A stretch of DNA of 64,000 bases, from the NCBI GenBank assembly GCA_015222805.1, contig JADFVZ010000056.1, forward strand, positions 1 to 64,000. The letters are read 5' to 3'. Every line of letters starts with the position of its first letter. Within the stretch, counting starts at the first letter, position 1. Below are positions 16,960-25,973 of the stretch, in pieces. The DNA is from Pseudomonadota bacterium. GTDB lineage: Bacteria > Pseudomonadota > Gammaproteobacteria > Xanthomonadales > SZUA-36. Below the pieces are notes generated by a model, which was not told the origin of the DNA, did no database searches, and was given only the letters and a program-made list of their open reading frames with translations. A program made the position numbers and the translations under genes.

Positions 16960-19188
16960 ATGTTTGAATTATCTGTTTTTTCTTCCACGGTTAAGTCATT
17001 TGGCCGTTTTAACATCACGCTGACTTGCAGGAAGCAGGTGTTAGGTTTAATTGCGGTAGTCTGCCTTGTCATCTCCGGAATTACCCCATCTATTGCCCGG
17101 GCAACGGTCGTTCAGCCTGTCACCTATACATTAAATGTATTTAATGAAGGCTTTGGTTTAGTAACAGATAATCATGGCGTGATTGACTGCGGCACAGAGT
17201 GCTCGGCCGACTACAACGAAGACACCGTTGTGATCTTGAATGCAACGCCGGACTTAGGTTATATATTCAGGGGCTGGAGCGGTGGTGCCTGTAGTGGTAC
17301 CGGCGAATGCCAGCTAACCATGAATAACCACAAGAGTGTAACGGCAACTTTCGGGGTCGATCCGGTAACTCGCTATACATTAACGGTAACCACAAGCGGC
17401 TCAGGCACAGTGACAAGCACTCCCGCAGGCATAGATTGCGGTACTGAATGTGCTGCCCAGTATCCCGGCAGCAGTATTGTCACCCTGGTAGCGGTACCGG
17501 CGTTTGGTTTCAGTTTCAACGGCTGGAGCGGGGCTTGTAGCGGTTCCGGGGCTTGCGAAATAACAATGACCTCGGATCTGGAAGTAACTGTAACCTTTGG
17601 CGTTTTATCCTCGGAAGACAATTATGAGGAAAATAACAGCAGGGAAACAGCTTTTGACCTGAGTGAAAATGAGCAAACCTGGCTCAGCACTATCGACGGT
17701 TTCGGCGTCCAGTCGGATGATGACTGGTTCCAGATAGAAGTCGATGCTGATTCCACCCGGGTTTTAGTAGATGTTCGATTTACCCACGACCAGGGTGATA
17801 TCGATATTAAGCTGATCGACTCTGAAGGTATTACCCACAGCGAAAGCGCTACTACAAATGATGATGAGTATATCGATGTCGTTGTGCCGGAACCTGGAAC
17901 CTACTATATCCTTGTGTTTTTTGGTGATGCAGGCAACGCCTACAACTTGTGGTGGGATGATACAAAGCCGCCAAACGTGCTTTCACCCCCACTGAATGTC
18001 AGTGCATCAGATGGCGGATTTCCCGACCATGTAGCAATAAGCTGGGACAAAGTTGTAAATGCAAGCGGCTATCGGGTATACCGCTGTACGGGTGCAGGTA
18101 CAGGCACCTGTGGTGCAGCGATCGGCTTTCCAGCAGGTAATAGCTTTGATGACCTGAATAGCATAATAGATACCAGTTACTGGTACCGGGTAAAAGCCTG
18201 CCTCAGTGGTAAGTGTAGTGATTTTAGCCAGCCAGATCAGGGCTTCAGTGCAAATACCGCTCAAGCAAAGATGCGCGTTCGCCAGTTCACCAGTTTTGAT
18301 GATGATGGTAGAGGTGATGTGCTAGTTCGCAACACAGAAACTGGCCGCTGGGAAATTAACTTCCTCAATAATCGCTTTGTTAAAGCCAACAGTGGTCCTA
18401 CCTGGCTGTTCCCGAGTCCTGACTGGGAAATGATGGGTACCGGTGACTTTAATGGCAATGGCCGCGGCGACATTCTGCTACGTAACCGAATTACTGGCGG
18501 TTGGTGGATATTCCTGATGAACGGCCGCAATTTCACCAGTGGTAAAACCCTGATTACCGTGGATATGGACTGGCAAATGGCCGGGCTGGGTGATTTTGAT
18601 GGCGATGGTAGAGACGACGTGTTGCTGCGTGACCGCATCACCGGCCGTTGGCAGATTTTCTTTTTGAATAACCGTTTTGTTAAAGCCAACAGCGGCCCCA
18701 CCTGGCTGTTCCCCAGCCTAGACTGGGAGATGATGGCGACCGGCGATTTCAACAATAATGGGCGTGCAGATATCCTGCTGCGTCATAAGGTCACCGGTGG
18801 CTGGTGGATCTTTATTATGAACGGGCGCAACTTCACCAGTGGTAAAACCCTGATCACCGAGGATATGGACTGGCAGATCGCCGGACTGGCTGACTTTGAC
18901 GGTGACGGCAACGATGATGTGCTGGTTCGCCATACCGTCACAGGTCGCTGGGAAATTAATTTCATCAACAACCGCTTTGTAAAAGCCAACAGCGGCCCCA
19001 GCTGGATGTTCCCTAGCCTGGACTGGAAAATGATGGGTACAGGCGACTTCAATGGCAATACCCGCGGTGATGTTTTACTGCGCCACAAACAAACCGGTGG
19101 CTGGTGGATATTCCTGATGAACGGCCGCAACTTCACCAGTGGTAAAACCCTGATCACCCCGGATCAGGAGTGGGAAATTCCCTACTAA
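16960..19188 (+). CDS. Secreted InlB-type repeat / PPC / FN3 protein with constant C-terminal FG-GAP domain
   Basis: 742 residues with an N-terminal hydrophobic segment at about 26-48 that fits a long signal peptide. Two divergent InlB B-type repeats follow (about 55-130 and 138-214), each with a D-C-G-T-E-C pair and G-W-S-G core, which could form disulfides. A pre-peptidase C-terminal (PPC) domain (about 225-330, DDWFQIEVDAD), an FN3-like domain (GYRVYRCTG) and six alternating constant-domain units complete it, ending QEWEIPY. PPC and InlB repeats are typical of exported enzymes and adhesins; no catalytic domain is visible. The gene stands alone between two palindromes and has a small inverted repeat (TTCGAC...GTCGAA, 16913-16930) 30 bp before the ATG. 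Confidence 0.82.
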   Translation: MFELSVFSSTVKSFGRFNITLTCRKQVLGLIAVVCLVISGITPSIARATVVQPVTYTLNVFNEGFGLVTDNHGVIDCGTECSADYNEDTVVILNATPDLGYIFRGWSGGACSGTGECQLTMNNHKSVTATFGVDPVTRYTLTVTTSGSGTVTSTPAGIDCGTECAAQYPGSSIVTLVAVPAFGFSFNGWSGACSGSGACEITMTSDLEVTVTFGVLSSEDNYEENNSRETAFDLSENEQTWLSTIDGFGVQSDDDWFQIEVDADSTRVLVDVRFTHDQGDIDIKLIDSEGITHSESATTNDDEYIDVVVPEPGTYYILVFFGDAGNAYNLWWDDTKPPNVLSPPLNVSASDGGFPDHVAISWDKVVNASGYRVYRCTGAGTGTCGAAIGFPAGNSFDDLNSIIDTSYWYRVKACLSGKCSDFSQPDQGFSANTAQAKMRVRQFTSFDDDGRGDVLVRNTETGRWEINFLNNRFVKANSGPTWLFPSPDWEMMGTGDFNGNGRGDILLRNRITGGWWIFLMNGRNFTSGKTLITVDMDWQMAGLGDFDGDGRDDVLLRDRITGRWQIFFLNNRFVKANSGPTWLFPSLDWEMMATGDFNNNGRADILLRHKVTGGWWIFIMNGRNFTSGKTLITEDMDWQIAGLADFDGDGNDDVLVRHTVTGRWEINFINNRFVKANSGPSWMFPSLDWKMMGTGDFNGNTRGDVLLRHKQTGGWWIFLMNGRNFTSGKTLITPDQEWEIPY

Positions 19189-19194
19189 GAAACC

Positions 19195-19264
19195 GGGGTC
19201 GGAGTCAAATGCGTTAGAAAACTTACTAACTTCACACAGCTTTAGCGCATTTGACTCCGACCCC
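19195..19264. repeat. Palindromic array repeat, copy 3
   Basis: 70 bp beginning 7 bp after the stop codon. Arms end in ATGCG and CGCAT instead of ATGCAC/GTGCAT, so both arms changed together and pairing is kept. Confidence 0.85.
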
Positions 19265-19401
19265 TTGTTCGCGACCTCTTGAGCTACTGCACCAGCGCGA
19301 ACAGTAGCCTGGAACATTTTTTCTCCCGCTGACGAACTGATGTAAATCAAGTTACCTTTTCTGCCGAGGAGTACACTCGTAGGTAGAAGAGGATGTACAT
19401 C

Positions 19402-21960
19402 ATGAAACGATTTGCACTAATTTCTATTTCCCTGTTTTTCTCCCTTAGTACTGTACTTGCAGCTGTTCCCCCATCAGAAAGATCGGCTCTGGTAACACTG
19501 TATAACGTCACCTCTGGCTCCGGATGGACTAATCATACCAATTGGCTTAATGGCGATCCGTGTGCTGATGACTGGTATGGGGTGAGCTGTACTCCGGGTG
19601 AAAATCCAAATGTTACCTGGATCCTCCTGCCAAGCAATAACCTGGTTGGCAGGATACCTACAGCGCTTGTCAACTTGCCTATGCTGAAGTTTCTCTCCCT
19701 GTCTAGTAATCAGTTGAGTAGCTCAATCCCACCAGTACTTGGAAATCTTGCTAACCTGAATAGCCTGTACCTATCCAACAACCAGCTAACCGGGCCGATA
19801 CCGCCCGCCCTTGGTAAGTTGAATCTATTAGAGACTTTATGGTTATCTGGCAATCAACTAAGCGGGATCATTCCAGTTGAACTGGGTGACCTGGGTAATC
19901 TTTATACACTGTTTTTGTCTCAAAACCAGCTAAGTGGTTCGATCCCCTTTGAGCTAGGTAACCTGACAGGCCTGGATGGTCTGTATTTGCACGACAACCA
20001 GCTTACCGGGTCTATCCCCGTTGAACTGGGCAAGCTGTCTGTATTGCGGAATATGAATCTTGGTGACAATCAGTTGACGGGTTCAATTCCCGTTGAACTG
20101 GGTGATTTGCTTAATTTGAGGGCGCTTGGACTTATCAATAATCAGCTGACGGGTAATATCCCGGTTGAACTCAGCAACCTGACTAATTTAAATAGCCTGG
20201 AATTATCTTCCAACCAGTTGGATGGGACGATTCCTGTTGAACTAACAGAATTGAGTAATTTGGCCTGGCTTATGCTGGACAACAACCAGCTTAGTGGGAC
20301 TATACCGACTGAAATTGGCAGCATGGAAAATCTGGGTTCCCTGGCACTTAACAACAACCAGCTCAGCGGGGGTATTCCGGCAACATTGGGTAACCTGGTC
20401 AATCTTTGGCAACTTAAACTGGAGAATAACCGGCTTAACGGGGTGATACCAGCCGAACTTGGAAAGTTGATCAACCTGAAGTACCTGGTGTTAAAAAACA
20501 ATCATCTAAGTGGACGAATACCGGCGGTGCTTGGGCAACTTACAAATTTATACTGGCTGCACCTATCCGGGAATATGCTAAGAGGTTCTATTCCAGCGGA
20601 ATTAATGAATCTTTCCGAATTAAGTAATATCGACCTCGACTGGAATGCCTTGTATACCACTGATAATGCACTGGACGTTTTCCTGGATTCAAAATCTATT
20701 TCCGACTGGAGTACAACCCAGACCATTGCACCTGTTCTGGGCAATGTCGGTGGTGCAGGTACAAACGCGGTTACAGTGACCTGGGATTCCATTGAATACA
20801 CTGCAGATCCTGGCGGCTACCGAGTCTGGTATGGCACGGCTCCGGGAGGACCTTATAAAAATGGTGGAATCAGCGCGAATAAGAGTAGCACCCAGCATAC
20901 TGTAACCGGTCTTAACCCAGGGCAGTTGTACTACTTTATCGTCAAAACAGAAACCAAAAGTAACGGCAACAACACAAATATTGTTATCAGTGATAAGAGC
21001 ACTGAAGTCTTCAGTGGCGACCTGCCACCAGACTCACTGCTAATGCCGGTTGTACGCTTTACCAGCTTTGATGATGACGGCAAGGTCGATGTTTTGCTGC
21101 GGAATATGACCACGGGTCGCTGGGAAATTAACTTCCTCAACAACCGCTGGGTTAAATCTAACAGCGGCCCCACCTGGCTGTTCCCCAGCTTTGACTGGGA
21201 AATGATGGGCACCGGCGATTTCAATGGCAATGGTCGTGGTGACGTACTCATTCGCAACCGGGTTACTGGTGGCTGGCGGATATTCCTGATGAATGGCCGG
21301 GCCTTTACCAGTGGAATAACCCTGATCACCCCCAACCTGGACTGGCAGATGGCAGGGCTGGGTGATTTTGATGGTGACGGTAAAGCCGACGTACTGCTGC
21401 GCAACGTTAACACCGGTCGCTGGCAAATATTCTTTATCAACAACCGCTGGGTTAAAGCCAACAGCGGCCCCACCTGGCTGTTTCCCAGCCTGGATTGGGA
21501 ATTGATGGGAGTGGGTGATTTCAATGCTAATGGGCGCGATGACATTATTATTCGCAACCGGCTTACCGGTGGTTGGCGTATATTTATTATGAATGGACGC
21601 AATTTTACCAGTGGGATTACCCTGATCACCCAGGACCTGGACTGGCAGATCGCCGGGCTGGATGATTTTGACGGTGATGCCAAAGCGGATGTGCTGATGC
21701 GTAATCAACTCACCGGACGCTGGAAGATATTCTTCATCAATAACCGCTGGGTCAAAGCCAACAGTGGTTCGACCTGGTTATTCCCAAGTTTCGATTGGGA
21801 AATGATGGGTACTGGGGACTTTAACGGCAATGGGCGTGGGGATATCCTGCTGCGCAATAATCAAACCGGTGGATGGTGGATGTTCCTGATGAACGGCCGT
21901 ATATTCACTAATGGTAAAACTCCAATAACCTCAAACCAGGAATGGATGATTCCTTATTAA
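19402..21960 (+). CDS. Secreted plant-type leucine-rich repeat protein with constant C-terminal FG-GAP domain
   Basis: About 852 residues from ATG 19402 (MKRFALIS), which has AGAGG nine bases upstream; the ATG at 19393 is the alternative. A signal peptide ends near LAA. An LRR N-cap with a Trp/Cys motif (NWLNGDPCADDWYGVSC) leads into about 16 LRRs of 24 residues with the plant receptor-like consensus L-x-x-N-x-L-x-G-x-I-P. An FN3 domain (GYRVWYGTAPGG) and six alternating constant-domain units follow, ending QEWMIPY. LRR solenoids of this kind bind proteins or glycans. The complete cap-plus-repeat layout suggests a functional binding surface displayed outside the cell. Confidence 0.84.
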   Translation: MKRFALISISLFFSLSTVLAAVPPSERSALVTLYNVTSGSGWTNHTNWLNGDPCADDWYGVSCTPGENPNVTWILLPSNNLVGRIPTALVNLPMLKFLSLSSNQLSSSIPPVLGNLANLNSLYLSNNQLTGPIPPALGKLNLLETLWLSGNQLSGIIPVELGDLGNLYTLFLSQNQLSGSIPFELGNLTGLDGLYLHDNQLTGSIPVELGKLSVLRNMNLGDNQLTGSIPVELGDLLNLRALGLINNQLTGNIPVELSNLTNLNSLELSSNQLDGTIPVELTELSNLAWLMLDNNQLSGTIPTEIGSMENLGSLALNNNQLSGGIPATLGNLVNLWQLKLENNRLNGVIPAELGKLINLKYLVLKNNHLSGRIPAVLGQLTNLYWLHLSGNMLRGSIPAELMNLSELSNIDLDWNALYTTDNALDVFLDSKSISDWSTTQTIAPVLGNVGGAGTNAVTVTWDSIEYTADPGGYRVWYGTAPGGPYKNGGISANKSSTQHTVTGLNPGQLYYFIVKTETKSNGNNTNIVISDKSTEVFSGDLPPDSLLMPVVRFTSFDDDGKVDVLLRNMTTGRWEINFLNNRWVKSNSGPTWLFPSFDWEMMGTGDFNGNGRGDVLIRNRVTGGWRIFLMNGRAFTSGITLITPNLDWQMAGLGDFDGDGKADVLLRNVNTGRWQIFFINNRWVKANSGPTWLFPSLDWELMGVGDFNANGRDDIIIRNRLTGGWRIFIMNGRNFTSGITLITQDLDWQIAGLDDFDGDAKADVLMRNQLTGRWKIFFINNRWVKANSGSTWLFPSFDWEMMGTGDFNGNGRGDILLRNNQTGGWWMFLMNGRIFTNGKTPITSNQEWMIPY

Positions 21961-21967
21961 CAGGGCA

Positions 21968-22037
21968 GGGGCAGAGGCAAATGTACTTTTTCAATGGTAA
22001 ATTTATTTACTATCGTGAGTGCGTTTGACTCCGACCC
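21968..22037. repeat. Palindromic array repeat, copy 4 (degenerate)
   Basis: Starts 8 bp after the stop. The left arm is diverged (GGGGCAGAGGCAAATGTAC) while the right arm is closer (GTGCGTTTGACTCCGACCC). The centre holds its own small palindrome (ATGGTAAATTTATTTACTAT). The rest of the gap to 22260 is AT-rich; apart from a likely promoter region I see nothing else in it. Confidence 0.7.
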
Positions 22038-22260
22038 ATTTCCTTCGACTCGGCTCGTCTAAGTAGATATTTCAGAAATATGTTCTATATTTAATTATTA
22101 GGGACGCACGAAAATATTTCTGCTTTAGGTATAACATGCAAGATGATGAAAAATTAGTGGTTCCCTGAATCGAGTTTTCTCGGGTGCGGTATCCAGCATT
22201 GTTCCTGATGCAGCATATGCCAGTCGCTCAAAACCGAAATTCACCTAAGGAAATTACACA

Positions 22261-22917
22261 ATGAATAAATTACTCATCGTTCTGGTTTGTTTTGTTGCAA
22301 CAACACTAAATGCCGCCCCGTGCGAGCGTACACATGAAGGGGCAACTGAGCTCCACTCACCTCATACAATACAATATGCCTCACATAAGCTGGAGCCCGG
22401 AGAGACTGTTGAACTTGGGGGTAAAACATATGTTATGAAACGCATACCCTTTGTGGAGTTTCTTACAGGCAAGCACTACGCACTGACGGTGCCAGTGCTT
22501 GTGACCGAGGGGTCTTCACGCCTGGATACACACTTTAATTTGAAACTCCGGCATCAGCCTGGGAATGATTGTAGTGATGTGGCTACTGTTGGCGGTGGCC
22601 AACCGGTCCATAAAATTTCGGTTGACGAAATCAGGACAACTTCCCATCGGACAACAGATGACTTGTCGGGCAACAGTGATCAAACCACATTTTCTGTTTC
22701 ACGAATGGTTACTGCCAATCTGTATATTCAAATCGGAGCCACCAATTTATCGATACTTATGGGCATCGATAAGGTGGAAATTCCCCTTACCGGTATCAAT
22801 AGCATAGATCAGGATATGACCGATGATATTACCTGGGCATTTCTCGCTCACTGGCCTTATTCACAAATCTATTTGCTTAATCAACTGATTGACTACATTT
22901 ATATTAGCTCACTCTGA
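22261..22917 (+). CDS. Secreted protein of unknown function, lacking the constant tail
   Basis: 218 residues with a clear signal peptide (about 1-19, LNAAP). I do not recognise the family. The mature part has two cysteines (in PCERTHE and NDCSD), a Val/Ile-rich beta-like pattern and a hydrophobic C-terminus. It starts after AAGGAAATTACAC, a good ribosome site. It is the only plus-strand gene of the array between 14 and 29 kb without the FG-GAP tail, yet it is flanked on both sides by the same palindromes. It could be a passenger or a partner of the tailed proteins; there is no direct evidence for either. Confidence 0.65.
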   Translation: MNKLLIVLVCFVATTLNAAPCERTHEGATELHSPHTIQYASHKLEPGETVELGGKTYVMKRIPFVEFLTGKHYALTVPVLVTEGSSRLDTHFNLKLRHQPGNDCSDVATVGGGQPVHKISVDEIRTTSHRTTDDLSGNSDQTTFSVSRMVTANLYIQIGATNLSILMGIDKVEIPLTGINSIDQDMTDDITWAFLAHWPYSQIYLLNQLIDYIYISSL

Positions 22918-22937
22918 GTACGGTTAATAAGTTGCAT

Positions 22938-23008
22938 GGGTCGGAGTCAAATGCACAGTATCAAAGTTAAAATAATTCATCATTATCAGCACATTTGACT
23001 CCGACCCC
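22938..23008. repeat. Palindromic array repeat, copy 5
   Basis: 71 bp beginning 21 bp after the stop codon. Left arm GGGTCGGAGTCAAATGCAC, right arm GCACATTTGACTCCGACCCC. The remainder of the gap to 23335 carries a 7-bp perfect hairpin (TTCAAAC at 23250-23256, GTTTGAA at 23262-23268), otherwise no recognisable feature. Confidence 0.85.
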
Positions 23009-23335
23009 AGTCCCTGTAGTAGCGTAAAAAAACAACTGCCTTTTCCATGTGTACCTGACCACGACTCCGTAGGTATTAATAATCGATTAGTTAGCTGATG
23101 CAAGTCAGTTCTTCCACTTGTTTATTGGTGTAAAATATTCATGTATCGTTTGTTTGCAGCGCGAAGTTGTGTCGTGCGTTTGGTCCGGTATTTTCACTCT
23201 AAGGATACTGTTGGCTGGTCGGGAAATCTGGATACTTAATAAATTTTCTTTCAAACAAAATGTTTGAAGTCGGGCAGGGCAGGCAAAGCAAATACAGGTG
23301 TGTTCCGACAAGCTAATGGGCAATGGGGAAACGTT

Positions 23336-25822
23336 ATGTTCACCCGTCCAGGGCGGTTTCAGTGGTCTTTCCTGCTGCGATGCTTTCTATTTATTCTTCT
23401 AATAACTGCAGCTTTTCTGACTCAGGCTGGTAATGCACCAATTACAGTACAGGGTTTTGCTAGCAGTACTCCGCCGATTGATAATATACAAAAAGTCCCG
23501 GGCCAACTAACTCCAGATGGCTTGAGCCAGCGTGAGTGGGATGGGATCAAGGCACAGCTGGATGAAAACAGCTACAGGTTCTTTGCCAGCAAGGGTGGCG
23601 GTTATGCCTCGACTAATCCGGCCAACGGCTGGCATGTTAATTTTGCCGCGGATGGCCGAACCACACTGACGCCGCATCAGGCTGATGACAGCGACTACTT
23701 TATTGGTTTGCAATTGAGGTCAATAGGATATTCCACCCAGAAAGAATCTACCAAACCGCAGAAAATTGTGCTGGTTGATGAAAAAATCATCTATCAGTGG
23801 GATGAAAATATAAGCGAAATCTGGACAAATTCCAGCAGCAGCCTGGAGCAGTGGTTTGAGATACAGCACCGGCCCGCGGAATCACTACAGGGTGGTCCGT
23901 TAACCCTGCAAATGAGATTAAGCACGGATTTAGATGTTGTGCAAAAAGGCAACAGCCTGAGCTTTGCCAATAAAATCAGTTACGACAAACTTATAGTGTG
24001 GGATAGCACGGGGGCTGAAATTCCAGCAAGCATGCACCTACGGGAAAATACCCTGTCATTATCTATCAATGACCATTCAGCCGTCTATCCGTTAACTATA
24101 GATCCGCGGTTTAGCCAACAGGCTTACATAAAAGCTTCTAATACCCAGGCTGAGGATAACTTCGGTTTCTCAGTTGCAGTTTCCGGTGATACCCTGGTTG
24201 TAGGTGCGCCGGGAGAAGACAGCAATGCAAAAGGTGTAAATGGTAACCAGGCCAACAATTCGGCTGCTGAATCAGGTGCTGTTTATGTATTTGTCCGTTC
24301 TTCCGGTGTTTGGCGTCAGCAGGCTTATTTAAAAGCTTCCAATACTGATACCGAAGATGAATTTGGTTTTTCTGTAGCAATCTCCGGGGATACGCTGGTG
24401 GTTGGGGCTCCGGCTGAATCTAGTGGATTTTTTGAATCCGGGGGTGTTTACGTATTTACACGATCAGCCAGTACATGGAGTCAACAGGCCTTTATTAAAG
24501 CATCAAATTTTGATGTAACTGATGGATTTGGCTGGGCTGTTGGAATTTCCGGCAATACTCTGGCTGCAGGCGCTTATCACGAGGACAGCAATGCTGTGGG
24601 CGTGAATAGTAATCAGAATAATGAATCTGTCTGGGGAGCTGGTGCGGCTTATGTCTTTACCCTTTCTGGCAGCAAGTGGAATCAGCAAGCCTATTTGAAA
24701 GCTTCAAATACGGAGCGTGATGATCAGTTTGGCAAGACTGTTGGAATTTCTGGGGATACAGTGGTAGTTGGTGCCCATCGGGAAGACAGCAAAGCAAAAG
24801 GCGTGAATGGAGCCAAGGCCGATAATTCAGCAAAAGATTCAGGCGCAACTTATGTCTTTGTCCGTACCTTAGGAGTCTGGCGTCAACAGGCGTATTTGAA
24901 GGCTTCAAATACAGAATCCGGGGATTACTTTGGTTGGTCTGTTGCAGTTTCTGCTGACACGGTAGTAGTAGGTGCAACTGAGGAAGCTAGCAGCTCAACT
25001 GGTGTGAATGGTAACCAGACTAATAACGATGCCTGGTATGCAGGTGCAGCGTATGTTTTCATCCGCAACGCCGGTGCCTGGAGTCAACAGGCTTACCTGA
25101 AAGCATCGAATAACGATGGCGGTGATGAGTTTGGCTATTCTGTAGCTATTTCCGAGGATAGACTACTGGTAGGAGCCAACGGTGAGGACAGCGATGCTAT
25201 TGGTATTAACGGTGATACGAGTAGTAATAACTCATCAGGTTCAGGTGCCGCTTATGCCTTTATCCGCGCATCAGGTGTCTGGACCCAGCAAGCCCATATT
25301 AAGGCATCAAATCGGGATTCATTTGACTGGTTTGGCGGTGCTGTTGCCATTTCCAGTAACACGCTGGTGGTTGGGGCAACCGACGAAGCTAGCAATGCCA
25401 AAGGTGTTGACGGTAACCAGGCTAATAACGCAGTAGAGGAAGCGGGGGCTGTCTATGTAATTATTGATTCCAAAACAGCTCCCCCGCCGCAACAACAATC
25501 GCAGATGCCGGTGCACAGGTTTACCAGTTTTGATGATGACGGTAAGGGCGATGTTTTGCTGCGTAATATGACTACGGGTCGCTGGGAAATTAACTTCCTC
25601 AACAACCGCTGGGTTAAGGCGAACAGCGGGCCCACCTGGCTGTTCCCCAGCCTGGACTGGGAAATGATGGGTACCGGTGATTTTAACGGCAATGGCCGTG
25701 GTGATATTTTGCTGCGCAATAATCAAACGGGCGGCTGGTGGATGTTCCTGATGAACAGTCGAATATTCACCAATGGTAAAACCCCGATAACCTCAAACCA
25801 GGAGTGGAAGATTCCTTATTAA
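23336..25822 (+). CDS. Secreted integrin-type FG-GAP propeller protein with a shortened constant tail
   Basis: About 828 residues from ATG 23336 (MFTRPGRF), which is preceded by GGGGAA; the frame from 23264 lacks a signal and is not preferred. After a hydrophobic signal segment and a roughly 230-residue N-terminal domain come seven FG-GAP repeats of integrin-alpha type, each with Q-Q-A-Y-x-K-A-S-N, F-G-x-S-V-A and a V-V-G-A-P/H-x-E-D-S core, likely a seven-bladed beta-propeller. The C-terminal constant domain is reduced to two units (one A, one B), ending QEWKIPY. These two units are nearly identical to the first and last units of the LRR gene, pointing to loss of the four middle units. No FN3 linker is seen. 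Confidence 0.82.
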   Translation: MFTRPGRFQWSFLLRCFLFILLITAAFLTQAGNAPITVQGFASSTPPIDNIQKVPGQLTPDGLSQREWDGIKAQLDENSYRFFASKGGGYASTNPANGWHVNFAADGRTTLTPHQADDSDYFIGLQLRSIGYSTQKESTKPQKIVLVDEKIIYQWDENISEIWTNSSSSLEQWFEIQHRPAESLQGGPLTLQMRLSTDLDVVQKGNSLSFANKISYDKLIVWDSTGAEIPASMHLRENTLSLSINDHSAVYPLTIDPRFSQQAYIKASNTQAEDNFGFSVAVSGDTLVVGAPGEDSNAKGVNGNQANNSAAESGAVYVFVRSSGVWRQQAYLKASNTDTEDEFGFSVAISGDTLVVGAPAESSGFFESGGVYVFTRSASTWSQQAFIKASNFDVTDGFGWAVGISGNTLAAGAYHEDSNAVGVNSNQNNESVWGAGAAYVFTLSGSKWNQQAYLKASNTERDDQFGKTVGISGDTVVVGAHREDSKAKGVNGAKADNSAKDSGATYVFVRTLGVWRQQAYLKASNTESGDYFGWSVAVSADTVVVGATEEASSSTGVNGNQTNNDAWYAGAAYVFIRNAGAWSQQAYLKASNNDGGDEFGYSVAISEDRLLVGANGEDSDAIGINGDTSSNNSSGSGAAYAFIRASGVWTQQAHIKASNRDSFDWFGGAVAISSNTLVVGATDEASNAKGVDGNQANNAVEEAGAVYVIIDSKTAPPPQQQSQMPVHRFTSFDDDGKGDVLLRNMTTGRWEINFLNNRWVKANSGPTWLFPSLDWEMMGTGDFNGNGRGDILLRNNQTGGWWMFLMNSRIFTNGKTPITSNQEWKIPY

Positions 25823-25845
25823 TAGCTATTAAACAAAACAGGGTA

Positions 25846-25918
25846 GGGGTCGGAGTCAAATGCACTAACGATAGTGAAAAAAAATCACCATTGTTAAAGT
25901 ACATTTGACTCCGACCCC
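25846..25918. repeat. Palindromic array repeat, copy 6
   Basis: 73 bp, starting 24 bp after the stop codon. Left arm GGGGTCGGAGTCAAATGCAC; right arm GTACATTTGACTCCGACCCC. The centre is itself an imperfect hairpin (AACGATAGTGA facing TCACCATTGTT). Confidence 0.87.
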
Positions 25919-25973
25919 GGGTTTGACCCCCCAGGGTTTCAACCTCAGGCCCCAACAAAGAGAGGTGTATGTA

